Positions 11,127 through 25,760 of a DNA stretch of 64,000 bases are shown here, piece after piece. The position numbers and the translations under genes were made by a program. Source of the DNA: Paramecium sonneborni (Eukaryota > Ciliophora > Oligohymenophorea > Peniculida > Parameciidae). The stretch is from positions 3,573 through 67,572 of the forward strand of contig CAJJDN010000160.1 of the NCBI GenBank assembly GCA_905182985.1, in the 5' to 3' direction. The notes below the pieces were generated by a model. That model had not been told where the DNA came from. It did not search any database and worked only from the letters and a program-made list of their open reading frames with translations. Within the stretch, counting starts at the first letter, position 1; every line of letters begins with the position of its first letter.

Positions 11127-12455
11127 ATGAATAGCAAACTCTTGATTGTTGAATCAGTGTTATTGTGTGTGAGTGTAATTGCTTTGTTAATTTTGAAAGA
11201 ATGGTAAGGGAATGTTAAGATTATTAAATTACTGTTTTCATTATCAAACATTAGTATATTTTTATTAGAAATAAAGAAAATAGGAGATTCTAATTGTAAG
11301 ACTATATTATTGAAAATTAGATGTATTAATAGCAATTTCAATGTTTTTGATGATGTTATATAGTTATAAAGAGTTGAAACAGGAGAAGAATGAAATACCT
11401 TAAATTTAGATATTGAATACATAACTATCAGAGAGAAATAATAAAGTGGATTAAGAAATAGAATTGCCATAACAACTGCCAGTGATTCATTCTATTCATG
11501 AAAGTAATTCAAGCATGAATAGAGATTAGAATCCACCAACAGCAGATATAAAAGATATAAATAGACAATAAAGTAATAACTAAGGTGAGAAAACAGATTA
11601 ATAATAAACTAAGTAGGAATAGGGAATGAATTATTTAGGTGATAATAAAAGACCTTCTATATAATAGAAGAATAATGGACCTGGAGTATTGATAACACGT
11701 TAATAGAGCGTTGCTTAGATTTAACGTAAGAGATTTAGATGTATAGATAGCTAATTTGAATGTGATAAAATTTTAGGATGATTTAGGGGAAATCAAATTC
11801 GGAATACTTAAAACTCTAAAATCAGTTGCATATGATTAATTAGGAAAGGAAGTTGAATGTATATTTTAAACAGATAGACCTTTTACAAAATTATTATCAA
11901 CAGTTGAATAAACGAATTAACCAAGAATGCAAATATTATATGAAAGTTAGGTAGAGAACAACTAGTATGTAAATGATACATTAAGAGGAGCTATGTAATT
12001 AGAGGATTTAGGATATGGAGATAAAAAAATAGAAAAGAAAATTTCATGGTAAAAAATAATAAAAGCATTAATTTTAATTATTATTTTAAAACTAAATTTT
12101 GTTATAATTGATAATTGGAATTTGCATTAATTAATCTTAATTATATTAATTTCATAGAGACAAATATTTTAATTTAAAAAATTGAATGCACAGTAATTAG
12201 AAATTAAATGTGAGTTAAGAGAAATGTTAATATGGATTACATTAATAGTTTTACCAATGATGAGTGTTATTTTAATAAATTTAATTGATAATGGGATTGG
12301 ATAATGTATAATGTAAATTAGTAATTGGATTAGTTTAATAATAACTTCTAAATACAATAAAAGCAGTTAAGAGTAAGAATAGTAATAATATTAGATATTT
12401 TTATGGTTGTTTAATGTTCATTTTTGTATTGACAATAGTACTCTGTTTCATTTGA
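11127..12455 (+). CDS. Membrane protein of unknown function, four hydrophobic segments
   Basis: 418 residues after removing introns at 11296-11320 (25 nt), 11726-11750 (25 nt) and 12373-12394 (22 nt), all GTA...TAG. A TGA lies just upstream of the ATG at 11127, fixing the start. An N-terminal hydrophobic pair flanks a short loop. The middle is a long polar region rich in Gln, Asn and Lys and probably cytosolic, and the C-terminal third has at least two more membrane segments, the last ending directly at the TGA. I recognise no family. The third intron is needed to reach a stop; without it the frame would run on into the dynein gene 70 bp downstream. Confidence 0.7.
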
Positions 12456-12523
12456 ATGTGATTTATATTACTCATATAAATAATTGTTTTTTTAAGTAAT
12501 TTATTTTATTTCTTAAATTTATA

Positions 12524-15500
12524 ATGAATTAATAGTATTTAAGGAAAAAATTGAAAATACAATCAATAAATGATACTCCTTTAATACCAAAGATAATGTC
12601 TACAAAAATTGAGCAATCATAATTTATGGAAACAAATAGAAAACGATATATTAAAGCATTTAGTCCATAACGTTTTCATTTGCCGCAAATAATTTAACCT
12701 TAATTAACTTAGATGACACCTTTACGTTAAAGAGGGAAATCTGAAAGTGTTAGAGAACATTCTTTGGGATTCTTAGGTCCAAATGATTTTGTTCGTTTAC
12801 TTTAAGCTGATCAACAATTAGGATAAGAATTTTGTTATTTAAATAATTATGGTAATCCATATGAATGGAAAGTTATCAATTATGAGGATAGAAAAATGGA
12901 TTATTTTATGACAATTAGTGGTAGAGGAATTATAATTCATCATAGTAATTTTGAAGAATTCTTATCTATAAAACAATTTGAGAATGATCGAAAATTATTT
13001 TATAGATTATAGAAAATTGAGTTCTTTAGAAATTATTTGAAATAAAAAACATTTGTAAGATGGAAGAAATTAAGTATTAAGAATAAAGCATAATCAATAT
13101 CTAAAGAATTAACAACGAGTTATTTATTATTAGATGCGTCACTTAAGAGACCAATAGAAGAAATTCATAAATATACTTAAAGAATAAAAGGATTAGTATT
13201 TTTTACTCCGACTTAAATGAGTCCTGTAAATCAATAGAAATTTATATAAAAATTAAAAAATTCTTTATCTGATTTCTAATAGGAATTAGCTAAAAATATA
13301 AATTTAATATTAAAAATAGTGGTGGATGCATGTTAATATTCATTCAGTATATTTAAGGAAGATTAAGGTTATAGGTAGAATTTAGAATTGATACGAAATT
13401 CTTAAATGGAACAAAAGCCTCTAATAATTGGTGTATTTATGCTCTTATTATATATAGGATAATTCTACATAATCAATGTAATTTACAATGGAATCTAATT
13501 TGAGATAGTTTTAATAGAAACTAATAAAATTTGCTAGATTGATTGATTACATCTAATTAGAGAGCATGATTACATTAATGTATAATTCTATAGTCAATTT
13601 CTTAAAAGTAATAAAGAATGCAAATAAGTAACTTAAAGTTGGGTAATAATTAATCATTAATTAATAATAGTACAACATAATTTAGTTGGATAGTGGTTGA
13701 AATATATTTATAAGAGGGATCAATTGTATTTGAACCGTCATTGTAAGGTATGTAAGATATTTTTGTTTAAACAATTGAAAAAGCAATAGATATTATAGAG
13801 TAAGGTATATAATCAACTCGTAAATAATAAGAATTATAAAATTATGGAATAGGTTCAAGTTCAAATGATTTAAGATAAGATTTAAGAGAGTATGGAAGAA
13901 ATAATTTAAAATAATATGATTATATAGAAGAATTAGGTGAAGAGTTGAAATTTAGTTATAAATAAATTGAACATTATATGGTGAAGATTTAAATCTTATT
14001 GGATGAATTTGCTAAAAGTTAAGATTAATTGTTAAATTCGGAAGTTTTAAAATAATAATTTTAATTGATTTTTGAAATGCAATCTGAAATAGAAACAATC
14101 GAAAATATAGTGGATATTGGATTTTTAAGATTGAATATCTAACTTTTTAAATTGTAAATGTAAACCTTTTTTAAAAATAAGATCTAAATAATCAATTAAA
14201 AGGTTGATTTAGAACTTAGAGGTAAATGCACAATATTATATGAAACAATTCAAGATTGGCATGAAAAATTAAAATTAAAACCATAAACTTTGAAATAATA
14301 TGTAATTCATTAAGACAATTATTTATTAATTAAATCTAATTATGAATATATTGATTAATAAATAGAAGAAATGCATGTATATAATAGAATTTATAATCAT
14401 GAATAATAAACAATTCCTATTAAAGATGTTTGGGATAAGATTGTTACTTAATATCAATAATTTTAATATAGGTATTATGATTTGTAAAATTAATATGGAT
14501 TAATTTAAGATAAGTTTGAAAAAGAATTTAGAAAATTAACTCCAGGTTTTCATTAGAAAGTATTATAATTTTGTGAGTAATTTGAAAATAACAAAGATAT
14601 CAATGATATAAATTCCATATCATAATTATAAGGTTAATTAATTACATTAGAATTAGAATATGAGGATTTAAAATAATATGCTAATTCTTTGTAAATAGAA
14701 AAGTATCATAATGAATAATTACACGAGATTAAAAATAAATATGTGCAATTTAAAGAATTATAAATAGAAATTCATAAGATAAAGAATTAATAATAAGAAT
14801 GGATGAGAGAACATTTCTTAGATTTGAATCTTTCATTAATAAAAACTACATATTCTAATTTATTACTTAAGATAGAAAATTGTAAAATATTTGGTTAAGG
14901 TCAATTACCTTAGATAAAGATAGAATTAGTTAACTAATAAAAATTATATAATGTAATTGAAATAATAAAACAGATAAAAGATTACGATTAAAATATTGTA
15001 GCTTAAGTGTGTAAGAAAGATAAATAATAGGATAAGAATTTATTATAATTGATAATGTAAATTTGTAATAATCCTGTACATCCATTGTTTACTACTCAAT
15101 ATTTATATTAATTAGATATTAATGAATAATAAGATAATTTATAATAATTGTTGATTATTATTTAATATGAGAATTAAACAATGAATTAATTAATTAAATT
15201 GGAAGAGTTTTGGAAAAATCACAAATTGATGATTCAAAAAGTAAAGGGAACAAAAGATTAATATTTTATAGCTAATTTAAATTAATTAAGTGAATAGTTA
15301 GATGAAAATATTTTGATAATCAATAATATTTTGGGTTAACCTAATATTGATGATCTTAGAAAACGAATTGATTTATAATTGTAAAACATCTTTTATTTGT
15401 AGGATTATATTAATTAATTGATTCTCTTATAAGATACATAAAATTATTTAACTAATGTATTGTCTACTTAAATAAATTAAAAGAATTAGAGTAAGGAAAT

Positions 15501-18500
15501 GAAAATGTATTAATAATAGGAAAAACAATGGAAATATCTAATAAGATTATTTTAATAATAAAAAAGTTTAGAAATATGGGTAAAGGATGAAAAAGAAAAG
15601 AAGTTTTTGAAATAGATATAATAAGAGAATTCAAATTGTAAAAGTATAATTTAATAATTGAATGAACAATTTGATAAGAAAAAGTATTTATTTCCTAGAT
15701 TTAATTTTCTTACAAATTCACAATTTAATAAGGTTGTTTCTGAAGTTAAACATCCTGCTGCAATGTAATAATATTTAAGTTTATTTTTTCAAAATATCTA
15801 TTAATTTGATTATGATTAAAACAAGGAAGCAGTTACATCCTTATATTCTAAAGAAAATGATTAAATTCCGGTAAAGTATTGTCCAATGAAAGGAGAGATT
15901 GAAGATTGGTTTAAAACTGTTGAAGAAGGAATGAAATAAGGATTAAGATAGATTTTAAAGAATGCATTAAAACATGCTGATAATTATCAATAGATTATGT
16001 AATATCCTATTTAAATAATTTATATTTGTATGACAATAACATATACTATGATGTTAGATGATATTCTTTAAAATGATGAAAAGGATTGGAATGAATTATT
16101 TGAATTCAAATTATATGAAATATAAGAATAAATAAAATACTTACATTCTGAGAAATAATCTGTCAAATAATAATTAAGATAGATTGCTATTATTATGATT
16201 TTAAATAATTAAAAATATTCTATTTAAGAGATTAATCTATTTAAAATGAATAGTGATAAGGATTATTTTTACATTAAATAACTTAAATATATTTATGATG
16301 ATGAAAACATTATTGTAAACTTTTTGAATAATAAAATTCAATATCAATTCGAATTTTTCGGTGATTAATTTAATTATCATTCATGGAAATAGTCAGAATA
16401 ATCTATTTTATTAATGAATCAAGCATTTTAAATTAATCGATTACCTCATTTGATTGGACATTATAGTAAATATTATATTATAACTTAATATTCATAAATC
16501 TTAGGACGTTATTATAAATAGATTTAGATAACTAATAATGAATATGATTTTTAGTACTTATTATAATGTATATATGGATCTATTCAATCTAATTCATTGC
16601 TCATTCTATCAGGATTCTAATTCATATAATAAGATGATAGATTAATCTTATATACGATATTTAATTAAATTAGTAATGCCTTATAATAGTAATTACAGAT
16701 TTAAGATTTGGAAGGAAGATAATTAAAATTATAAAATAAACATTTTTTAACTTTAATATCAGAAGTTCATTATCCAATTTTATCTTTTAAGAATATTCAT
16801 GTTTATTAACCAGATACCATAATATTATGGTAAGCACTTATTTAAATGTTATACAAATAAGAAACTTACGAGATATTACTAAAATTAATATAAACACTAA
16901 TTACTGTCTTTGGTAGTGATTTATTTAATTTTTCAAGATTTAATACATTTAATTAAGTAACTAAAACTCTGAAAACAATAAAATTGAATGATTTCTTTGA
17001 AGTGTTATAGCATCATATGGATACTGAAGATAGAACACTTTTTAATTAAATAGTTAATGAATATTTTCCAATCAGAGATGCAAATAGATATGAAATGGAA
17101 TAATTAAATTCATTATTAAATGAAAATAATTTAATATTAGTTTATGGTTTACCTAATATTGGAAAAAGTAAATTGATTTAAGAATTATTTTAACTTAAAA
17201 TTGAATAAGAAAATACAAATTAAATTGATAATGCTTTGTTATAATCTACAAAATAAAATCATATTCTTTATTTAGAATTAGATGCTTATGATGATGAGGA
17301 TTTATCTAATATTTTATAAAATTCTCAATAGTTTAATTATTATCACTATATACTAAATTCTAAATAGAAATAAATTTCATTCAGAGATGAGATCTTTGTA
17401 TTTTTTAATAGTTTAATTTATAAAAATAGGAATGTAATTTTTGAAAGCAATGATCTTTCTACTCAAGATCCAGCATCTTTAGCAAATTTTACATTATTTT
17501 ATTATAATACAAATATTTCGAATCATTAGTTTTTAATTTAAGAATTAAAATATATAAATAATTTGGATTTATAAACTTTATTAGCTCGTAATCTAATTAA
17601 TTAAATTGAATAATATTATCGACTTTTATAGAATTTTCCATATTAATTATAATATGTATTACAATAATCTGCAAAGATATTAAGTATATATTATAATGAA
17701 TAGCAATATAGTAAGTTTACATAATTAGATGTTGATAATATAAGTACTTATGCTATATATATATTGTTTTGTTTAATTTTAGATGGAGAAAATAAATCTA
17801 GAGTAATAAATTAGATATAAATGGTAATATAGGAAAGAAAACTAGATTAATTGTTTAATTAGAAGTCTTCATACAACAATACAATTTTACAATATTATTT
17901 TAATTAATAAGAATTATATGCAATTTAAGAATTGTAGAGTCATATACTCTTTTATGGTGAGATTTCTTGTAATAAAAGCATTTTAGCATAATTAAAATCT
18001 TCAAGTGGATTATATTTTAGTCGTTAAACAAAATCAATAGAATTGTAAGAATTCTTTGATGAGAAATTAATGACATATAGAAAGGATAAGCAACTTTGTT
18101 TATCTCCTCCATTTGGTTAAGTTAAGCACTTTATAATTGAAGATGTAAATGTATCAAATTAATGTCGCTATTTTATAAAACATTTAAATGAATGCAATTA
18201 TATGTTTGATAAGAAAAGCAATTACACATAAAAATTTATTAGTAATATGTATTTATTAGGAACTTCATAAGAATAAACAATATAGAAATATAATTAATTT
18301 AAACATTTTGTATTTATCAATACAAATAGAACTCCTTTAATTGAAAATATTTATACTCAAATTATAATTAATCTTACTAAAGATAAAGTTAAATAATACC
18401 TTGAATAAGGTTATTTAAATGATGGTATATTGAAACTTAAGCATAAATTTAAATAATAATGGCATAAATAATGGTGTTATCATTATTTATTTGATAATAA

Positions 18501-21500
18501 TACTATATGGTATAGAATTTTACAACCTTTAATTGTAATAAATGAACCTTAGCAATTTATAAATTAATTTTATTTTAATGTAATGAGAATAATTGGTGGT
18601 ATGATGGATATTGTTGATATAGACAATTTAGATAAATTTATTAAAGAATTATCTTTTGGTGATTATATGATAGAAATTTCTATTTAATAATAGAAATAAA
18701 TATTTGATGAAATAAAAAAGGAAAATGTTTAAAATTTATTTTTGCATGAAAGTCATTTATAGAAAATTATATGTATTATGAGAGGATGGTAATATGATTA
18801 ACACATTTTAATTTAAGGTAGGATTGGAAGTGGTAGAAATTCATTTATTAGATTAGCTTCATTTATTATGTAATATGAATAAAAATATAATGATATTGGA
18901 TTAAATGATCTTTTATAAAATTTGGATCAATAACATCATATTATTTATGTTACTAATATAAATGAAAATGTATATTAATTCATTTCTTATCCAAATTAGT
19001 ATTGTTTTAATATATATTAATAATCTAAAGTTGATTTTATTTCATAATTACATATTTGTATATTGATTGAAGATATGAAAGAAGTTAATGAATATAAAAG
19101 AATACTTTATAAAACTTAAATAATAAGATTATTTGATTGGCCAAAGATCTTTTAATAAGATGTTGCCACTTAAATTATAAATGATAGATCTATTGATAAT
19201 AATCTTTTTTGCAAGATCTTTGAATAATCTAAAGGATTTATTTAATAATTCCTTGATTAACTTTATGTCTTTTAAAAATAATATTAATAATCCAAATCAG
19301 AAAATTAGAGACTTATTATTATCTATTAAAAAGTTCTTAATAAAATTGAAGAAGCTAACAATGAATTTGGTACAATAACAAATTAATATAATAAATACAA
19401 TTAGGATCATTAAGAAGTCATTAATTAAATTAATATAATAAATAATGAGACATCTAAGGATAAATTAGAATTGGCAGATATTAATCAATAAATTAATAAA
19501 ATAAATGAAAATATCAATAAAGGTGAATAGAAAATTCATAAACAATAGTAATAATTAAATCAATAGTTTTAATAATATAATAAATAAAGATTATAACATT
19601 ATCATATAATCTAAGAATTTCCCTTTTTATAACCATTAGTAATGGAATTAGTACATTTAGTTGATTTACCATAATTAGAATAATATTAAATAGAATAAGT
19701 TACTTTAAAATATCCATCATCTTCTTAATAAATTTAAACAATTTATTAGATTGCAATCAATATTTGTGTTTATTAATAAACTTTAATTCAATTATAAAAC
19801 AATCTTCATAATGATAAAGTAGCAGTAGAAGAAATGAAAAATAAATAACAATTGCGTTCAATGATGATTCAATAGTAAGAATAATAAATTAATATATATC
19901 AATCTAAATAACGAATTCTTGCAGATGAGTTAGATAAAATAACTAAAATATTTGAGGCAACGAGGAAATGTTTAAAGTATTTAAATAATTATTCAGTATA
20001 ATGGTAATAAAACATTTTCAATTTATAATAACAATAAATCTAATTGATTGATATTAATTTTGTATAAAGTATTTCTCAAACTTACAATTAATAGATAAAG
20101 TAGAAATAGATTGATAATCTAAATTTATAATGTAAATTAGATTATGAGGATATGTAATTACTATTGAATTTAAAATATTAGAATGAAAAGAATATATTAC
20201 TTATTATCGATCCTGAAAATTTATCTTAAGAATACATTTAATAATTTTATCCAACTGCACTTGTATGGATATTTAATTTAAGCAATATTGTTGAAATTAA
20301 GAGAAATTATTAAACTTAATAATGTTTTATAATAAAGGATGTAATTATTGAAGACTTATTAAATTCTTAACAATGGAGATCATTTATTTTATAATTTTAA
20401 TAATAATAGGAAGCCAAGATATATTTTATTACTCATTAAATAAGACATGAAAATCGAGCTTAATCTTTGTTAAGAACAATTTATTATAAGAAATAAGATA
20501 AAGAAATAGAATCATATGCTTTATTACACATTTTACAAAAAGAAAATCCTGATATATTTGATAAGTTGATATAATAATATGATGAAGAGAATTTGACTTT
20601 GATAAATTTAGGGTCTCTTTTAGATGAAGATCGTCCAATTATGGATCCAAATTATGAATAATAATTAAGTCTATTGATTTCTTCATAATTTAATAGTATA
20701 ATTAACTTAGATGTTATAACCTAGATTTAGTAATTAATAGATTAATAGGAATAATAGAAATAATATAATGGATAATTTAAATTTGAGATATATCATCCTT
20801 TGATGGTAAGATTCTTATTAATTTACAAAGGATTATAACAATCTTATATATTTGATCGTCGTTATTATATAACAATGTAATAATTATTAGATAAATTGAT
20901 TTAAGTGATGGATTAAATAAAAGGTGATAGTTCTGAACGTTATTGGATAATTAGTAATCATTTTACATTGTAATCAATGCATTTGATAGAGAAATAATTT
21001 AGATTAGAACATCATTTGTTAGTGAAATTCATTCTATATACTTAAATAGATTTAAGAAATAGAACAATTTCTAGTGATCAATTCTTATATATAATTGGAT
21101 AATAAATATAAAAGGATTTAAGTAAGTACCCAAAAAGTATAACAGTTTCATTCATTAAATAAGATCAATGGGAGGAAATTAGATATATAATGAGCTTATC
21201 ACCATCATTTGATGATTTACATTCTTAAATATCAAGATATCCAAAAGATTGGTAGAAATGGTTAGATGATACTATTTAAATGCCAAATGAATATGAAGAA
21301 AAATTATAGATATTTGAAAAATTAATAATGATCAAGGCATTTAAACCTAGACATTTAAGAAGATTTATTAATGAATATATAAAAGATAGATCAATGAGAC
21401 ACTCTACTTAAATTAAAACGAATAAAGAATATTAATCTAGTGAAAAATAAATTATTTATGTGTCATCCTAATTAAATAAGTTAGTAGAAGATATAAATAT

Positions 21501-23061
21501 ACCTATTTATAGAGGTTAATAAGAACTTAATCAACAATACTTATTTATTAATCTATCACATTATCCTCTTAGTTTATAAGAATAAATTATTTAGAGCAAA
21601 TATCCACATTAAATTATAGAAAATTTTGAAGAAGATACTTTACTTGATAAAACTTTATTGAATTGTTAGAAATCCTTTTTATAATATAATGAACAAATAC
21701 GTCAGAATATTAAAATGTATATACCTAAAGTAGATGGTTATACAAGTGAATTGAAAAAGTTCACATATAGTTTATGTTATATGCATTTTTTTATTATTCA
21801 AAGAAATTAACTATTGAATTTAAATTCTCAAACATATACATTAGCAGATTTAAATCTAATTTTAAAATTTAATTTACCATATTTCATTAACACAAATACT
21901 AATAGTATGTTTAAAATAATAACAGATGGAATATACAATGTACCACCTGAAGATATATTAACTATAGAAAGTATTATTCATAAACATTGTAATTAGTAAG
22001 TCAATACTGAAAACTATTAATATTTACATTTTTAAACTCTTCCTATTGGTAGTGATGTTTGGTTAGATGAAATGATTAATCGTATTCCAGATACAAATGA
22101 TACTTATAGTATTGGATATGGGCATAACAATTTTACTATCTATCATTAGTAAAATCAATAAATAATATAATAATTTTAATAATTATAAACTAATAACAAT
22201 CATAGTAATAGTAATGCTATTTTAAATATAAATAAAACACCTCAATTTAAATTAGTTGAGCCTCTTACTTTGATAAAATTAGAGTAAAAATTAACAAGAA
22301 AATTTTCATTCTAAAAAAATGATTCAAAACCATTTTCTTAATATTATCGAAAAACAGCTTTAAATATTATAAACAAAAATAAATAAAACTTTTAATATAT
22401 AGATGCAATTGACCAATATATAAATATTCAAATCTAAAAGTATAATATTCTGATAAAAATGTTATCAAATTACATTAGTATCAATCCTGATGAATATTAA
22501 TTAGCATATTGTCCAATAGAATTATATTAATATTTGTGGTATAAACCAAAATCTCGATTGATGTTAAATAATGTAGTGGAAATGGTCAATCATAATGTAA
22601 ACCAATTAAAAGCTTTAAGAGATTAATAAACTCGTAGATATTTTGATTTGAGTTACCTGTACATTCCATAAGCATTGTTAGAATATTTTAAATTATAATT
22701 TAGTAGAAAGAATGGGTTAAATGCTTGGAATCTAAATATTTATACTGATATATCAAAATGCACAGAAATTAATCATATTTAATAGTAATAATTGAATGAT
22801 GGATCTTATTTACTTGGAGGATTAGAATGTTAGAATTGTTAATGGAATATGGAAAAACATAAATTAATTGAATGCGGTAATTCATTATCTACTTCTATTC
22901 CATTCATTCTGGTTTCAACTTTAGAAGGGGAATAACCTTAAGATTTATAAATTCCAATTATGGATGATAATTAGATCTTAATGACAATTGAATTATAATC
23001 TGATCTAGATTAAGATACAATTAATATTAGAAAAGCTAGAATAATAATCAAAGGTAGATGA
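12524..23061 (+). CDS. Divergent dynein heavy chain with degenerate AAA1
   Basis: 3,494 residues, introns at 13433-13457 (25 nt) and 13643-13670 (28 nt). Axonemal-type tail at the N-terminus (FARLIDY near residue 320); linker signature FPRFNFL near residue 1040; six-AAA ring; stalk coiled coil about 2225-2475; near 2890 the conserved 'W..W' and 'KAFKPRHLRRFI' block corresponding to the family's RAFRPDRL. Nucleotide sites: AAA1 Walker A is reduced to LIGHYSKY near 1292 (family GPAGTGKT; only the Lys kept), and the Walker B CFDEFNR position reads ILSGFQF near 1343. AAA2 keeps GLPNIGKS (about 1524). AAA3 reads GEISCNKS (about 1791). AAA4 keeps GRIGSGRNS (about 2080). The sequence between the stalk helices is about 65-70 residues instead of about 120-130. 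It is 500-1,000 residues shorter than usual. I infer a dynein-related protein without normal motor activity. Confidence 0.88.
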
Positions 23062-23910
23062 TACTTATTAATGATATATACATAGTGTATTTAAAACTTT
23101 AATCTAGATTACAATTCTATCTTCTTATATTTTTTGATCTAGATATTAAATTATTATTGAAGATGTAAAGTTTCACTTCAACTCAATTTCTTTAAAAATC
23201 TAATATCCATTTTTATTTATTTAATTCTTGATTGATTGTATTTTCACTGTTTAATTCAAATTGTTTATCATTCCATATATTTAAACTATTTATAAATGTA
23301 ATATTCTTTAATGAAGTCCTTTTTTATCTCATCCTTCTTATTCTATATTATGAACTTAGATTATATTAAAGATCTTAACAAGAGTAAAGTAGCAAACCTT
23401 TATCATGATATTTTTTTGTCTTCCAAAGTTTATTAGTCTTCTAAAAGATTGTTATTAATCATAATATTTTATTTAAATGTTTTATCAATTGAATATACAT
23501 GATATAATCATCAAATCACTCTTTATTATTATAGTCATTTATATCTATTTCTGGCTTTGCTTTTAATAATTCTTTGTTTATCAATTCTTAAGGAAACATA
23601 CTTTCTTAAACTATGTAAATGATGAAAATCTAACACTTTAGTAGAATTTAGAATTCTTAATGTGCATAATGATTAATAAAACATGAAAATACATGTTATC
23701 AAAAATACTTATAGTAAGTAAGAGACATAATCTAACATAGATATGATTCACTCTTCTTGATATTTTATGAATTAGCTTAATAGCATTTCAAATCTATATA
23801 TTATAGTATATTATCTGTTGTCTTTTTATATTGTCGAGTTATATAGTATGTCTTTATCTTATTATGAATCACTTTGATAAGTAGCAGAAATTCATATTTT
23901 AATTATTTTT
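23062..23910 (-). pseudogene. Probable decayed minus-strand gene
   Basis: On the minus strand one frame from about 23700 down to 23185 reads like protein (for example PQELINKELLKAKPEIDIND near 23600) but carries TGA codons, one at about 23522 where a Trp would fit. I found no introns that remove them. Composition is clearly better than random AT-rich sequence. No family is recognised. It may be a recent pseudogene; the alternative is unusual splicing. Confidence 0.4.
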
Positions 23911-25677
23911 ATGGATCAAGATGAATTTGGAGAAATCGAAAATGAAGACCTTAACAATGAAGAATTCAATTATGAAGAAGATCTGATGGGAGAGGATGAA
24001 TAGAACAATTAATAGTAACCAAAAAATAATAAAAACTAAAATCAAATTTCAAATCAGAGAGTAAAAACACCTCAACAACCTGAAGAGGAAGAAGGTGAAG
24101 TCTATGAATATGAAGATTAAAGTGAGGAATTTGTAGAAGATAATCAGAATGAAGAAAATCTTGAATAAGAAGTAGATGAAGAAGTCCCTGAAGATAATGA
24201 ATAATATAATGAGGAAGTAAATGAAGAAGAACAATATAATGAAGAATATGAATAAAATGATTACGAACAAAATTATGATGAATAGGACTAGGATGAAGAA
24301 CAACATTAACCTAATAACAATTAATAGATGAAATAGGTGAAAGATAATAAAAATACTCAATAATATAAACCAGTTCCAATTATGGAGCCTTAAATAAAAA
24401 AGAAAAGACCTCCTCTACCTACATAACCCATAAAGTAGAAACCTACATATTAAGAGAAATATGCAGAACTAATGGCTTCTCAAGATTACTCAAATTGGAA
24501 ACCAAAACAGTTGCATGATGAAAATAAATAACTTAGATAAAAACTTAAAGAAATTTCAGATGAAGTAACTAAATTAGTAGAATAAAATGCATAACGACTA
24601 CCACCTTAACCTTAACCACAACCATAATTAAAAAGATAGAAAACTGCATAATCTTAACTATCTGGAGGTTCTGTTATTGATAAAGAAATAGAAATTAATT
24701 AAAAAAAATTAGAATAATAAGATGAAGAAATTAATAAATTAACCACTAGATTATAGTAAGTTTAATAAGTTAATTACATTATTAAATTAGATGAGGAAAT
24801 TAAAAAATATGAAGATGAGATGAAAAAATTAGAATAAAGAAAAAAGTAAGAGTTTTTGTAACAAAAATAACGTGGTAAAGATCTTGATAAGTATGAAAAT
24901 TAAGATGGTTTTGATAAATTGAGTAAAGAAAGAAATAATCTTAATCAAGAAATGGTTAATCTTAGAAAGAAGATCAAAGAGCAATAAGAATAATTGAATA
25001 AACAAAAAGACAATATCAAAAATGCTTAAGATGTTGAATTACCCAAAATTAATAAGGAATTAAAACTTTTGGAAGAAGAAGCTGAAAAGTATAAAATTGA
25101 TATTAGTGGAGATAAACCATTTAGTAAATAAAAAGAATAATATATTGTTCTTTTGGCTTAAAAGGATAATTTACTTAAACATCATTTTATTATGGAAAAA
25201 AAAGATAAATAATTAGAAATGATAGAAAAAGAAATCAAAGAATTAAAAAAAGAAAAAGAACGTATTGATTCATAAATTAATGCTAATGAAATGATTTTAA
25301 TTGATTAGAGAAGATAAAAAGATGAATTAAAAAATAAAGTACCTTCTGATGTTTTTAAATCTATTCCTGCTACTATGACTTAAGAAAATATTTCAGATGC
25401 ATTATAAAATGAAAAAAAAATCTAAGAAAGTTAAAGAAAATTATAAAGTGCTAAACCACCTATTTCTAAGTAACAGTAAGATTAAAATAATTATAAAGAA
25501 TTAAAATTACCTAATAAATAAGATGATAAATCATAGTAGTTAACATCTAAAAATGAAGTAGAGGAAGAAATTATATGTGAAGATGAAAATGAATAATAAC
25601 AATAACAAATTAAATAAGAAGAGAAAAAATAAATTGCAATATCCCAATCTACACCATTAAAATAAAATATTTAAGTA

Positions 25678-25760
<83 letters not shown>

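Noticed and set aside
11042..11470. 142-residue minus-strand frame
   Set aside because: The plus strand here encodes the spliced membrane protein starting at 11127; the minus frame is its shadow.
12470..12523. The membrane protein gene and the dynein gene as one fused gene
   Set aside because: They are in the same open frame only if the 22-nt intron at 12373-12394 is ignored. Removing it gives a natural hydrophobic C-terminus and a TGA at 12453-12455.
24049..24360. 103-residue minus-strand frame of Ile/Phe only
   Set aside because: It is the complement of the acidic Glu/Asp coding region of the plus-strand coiled-coil gene.
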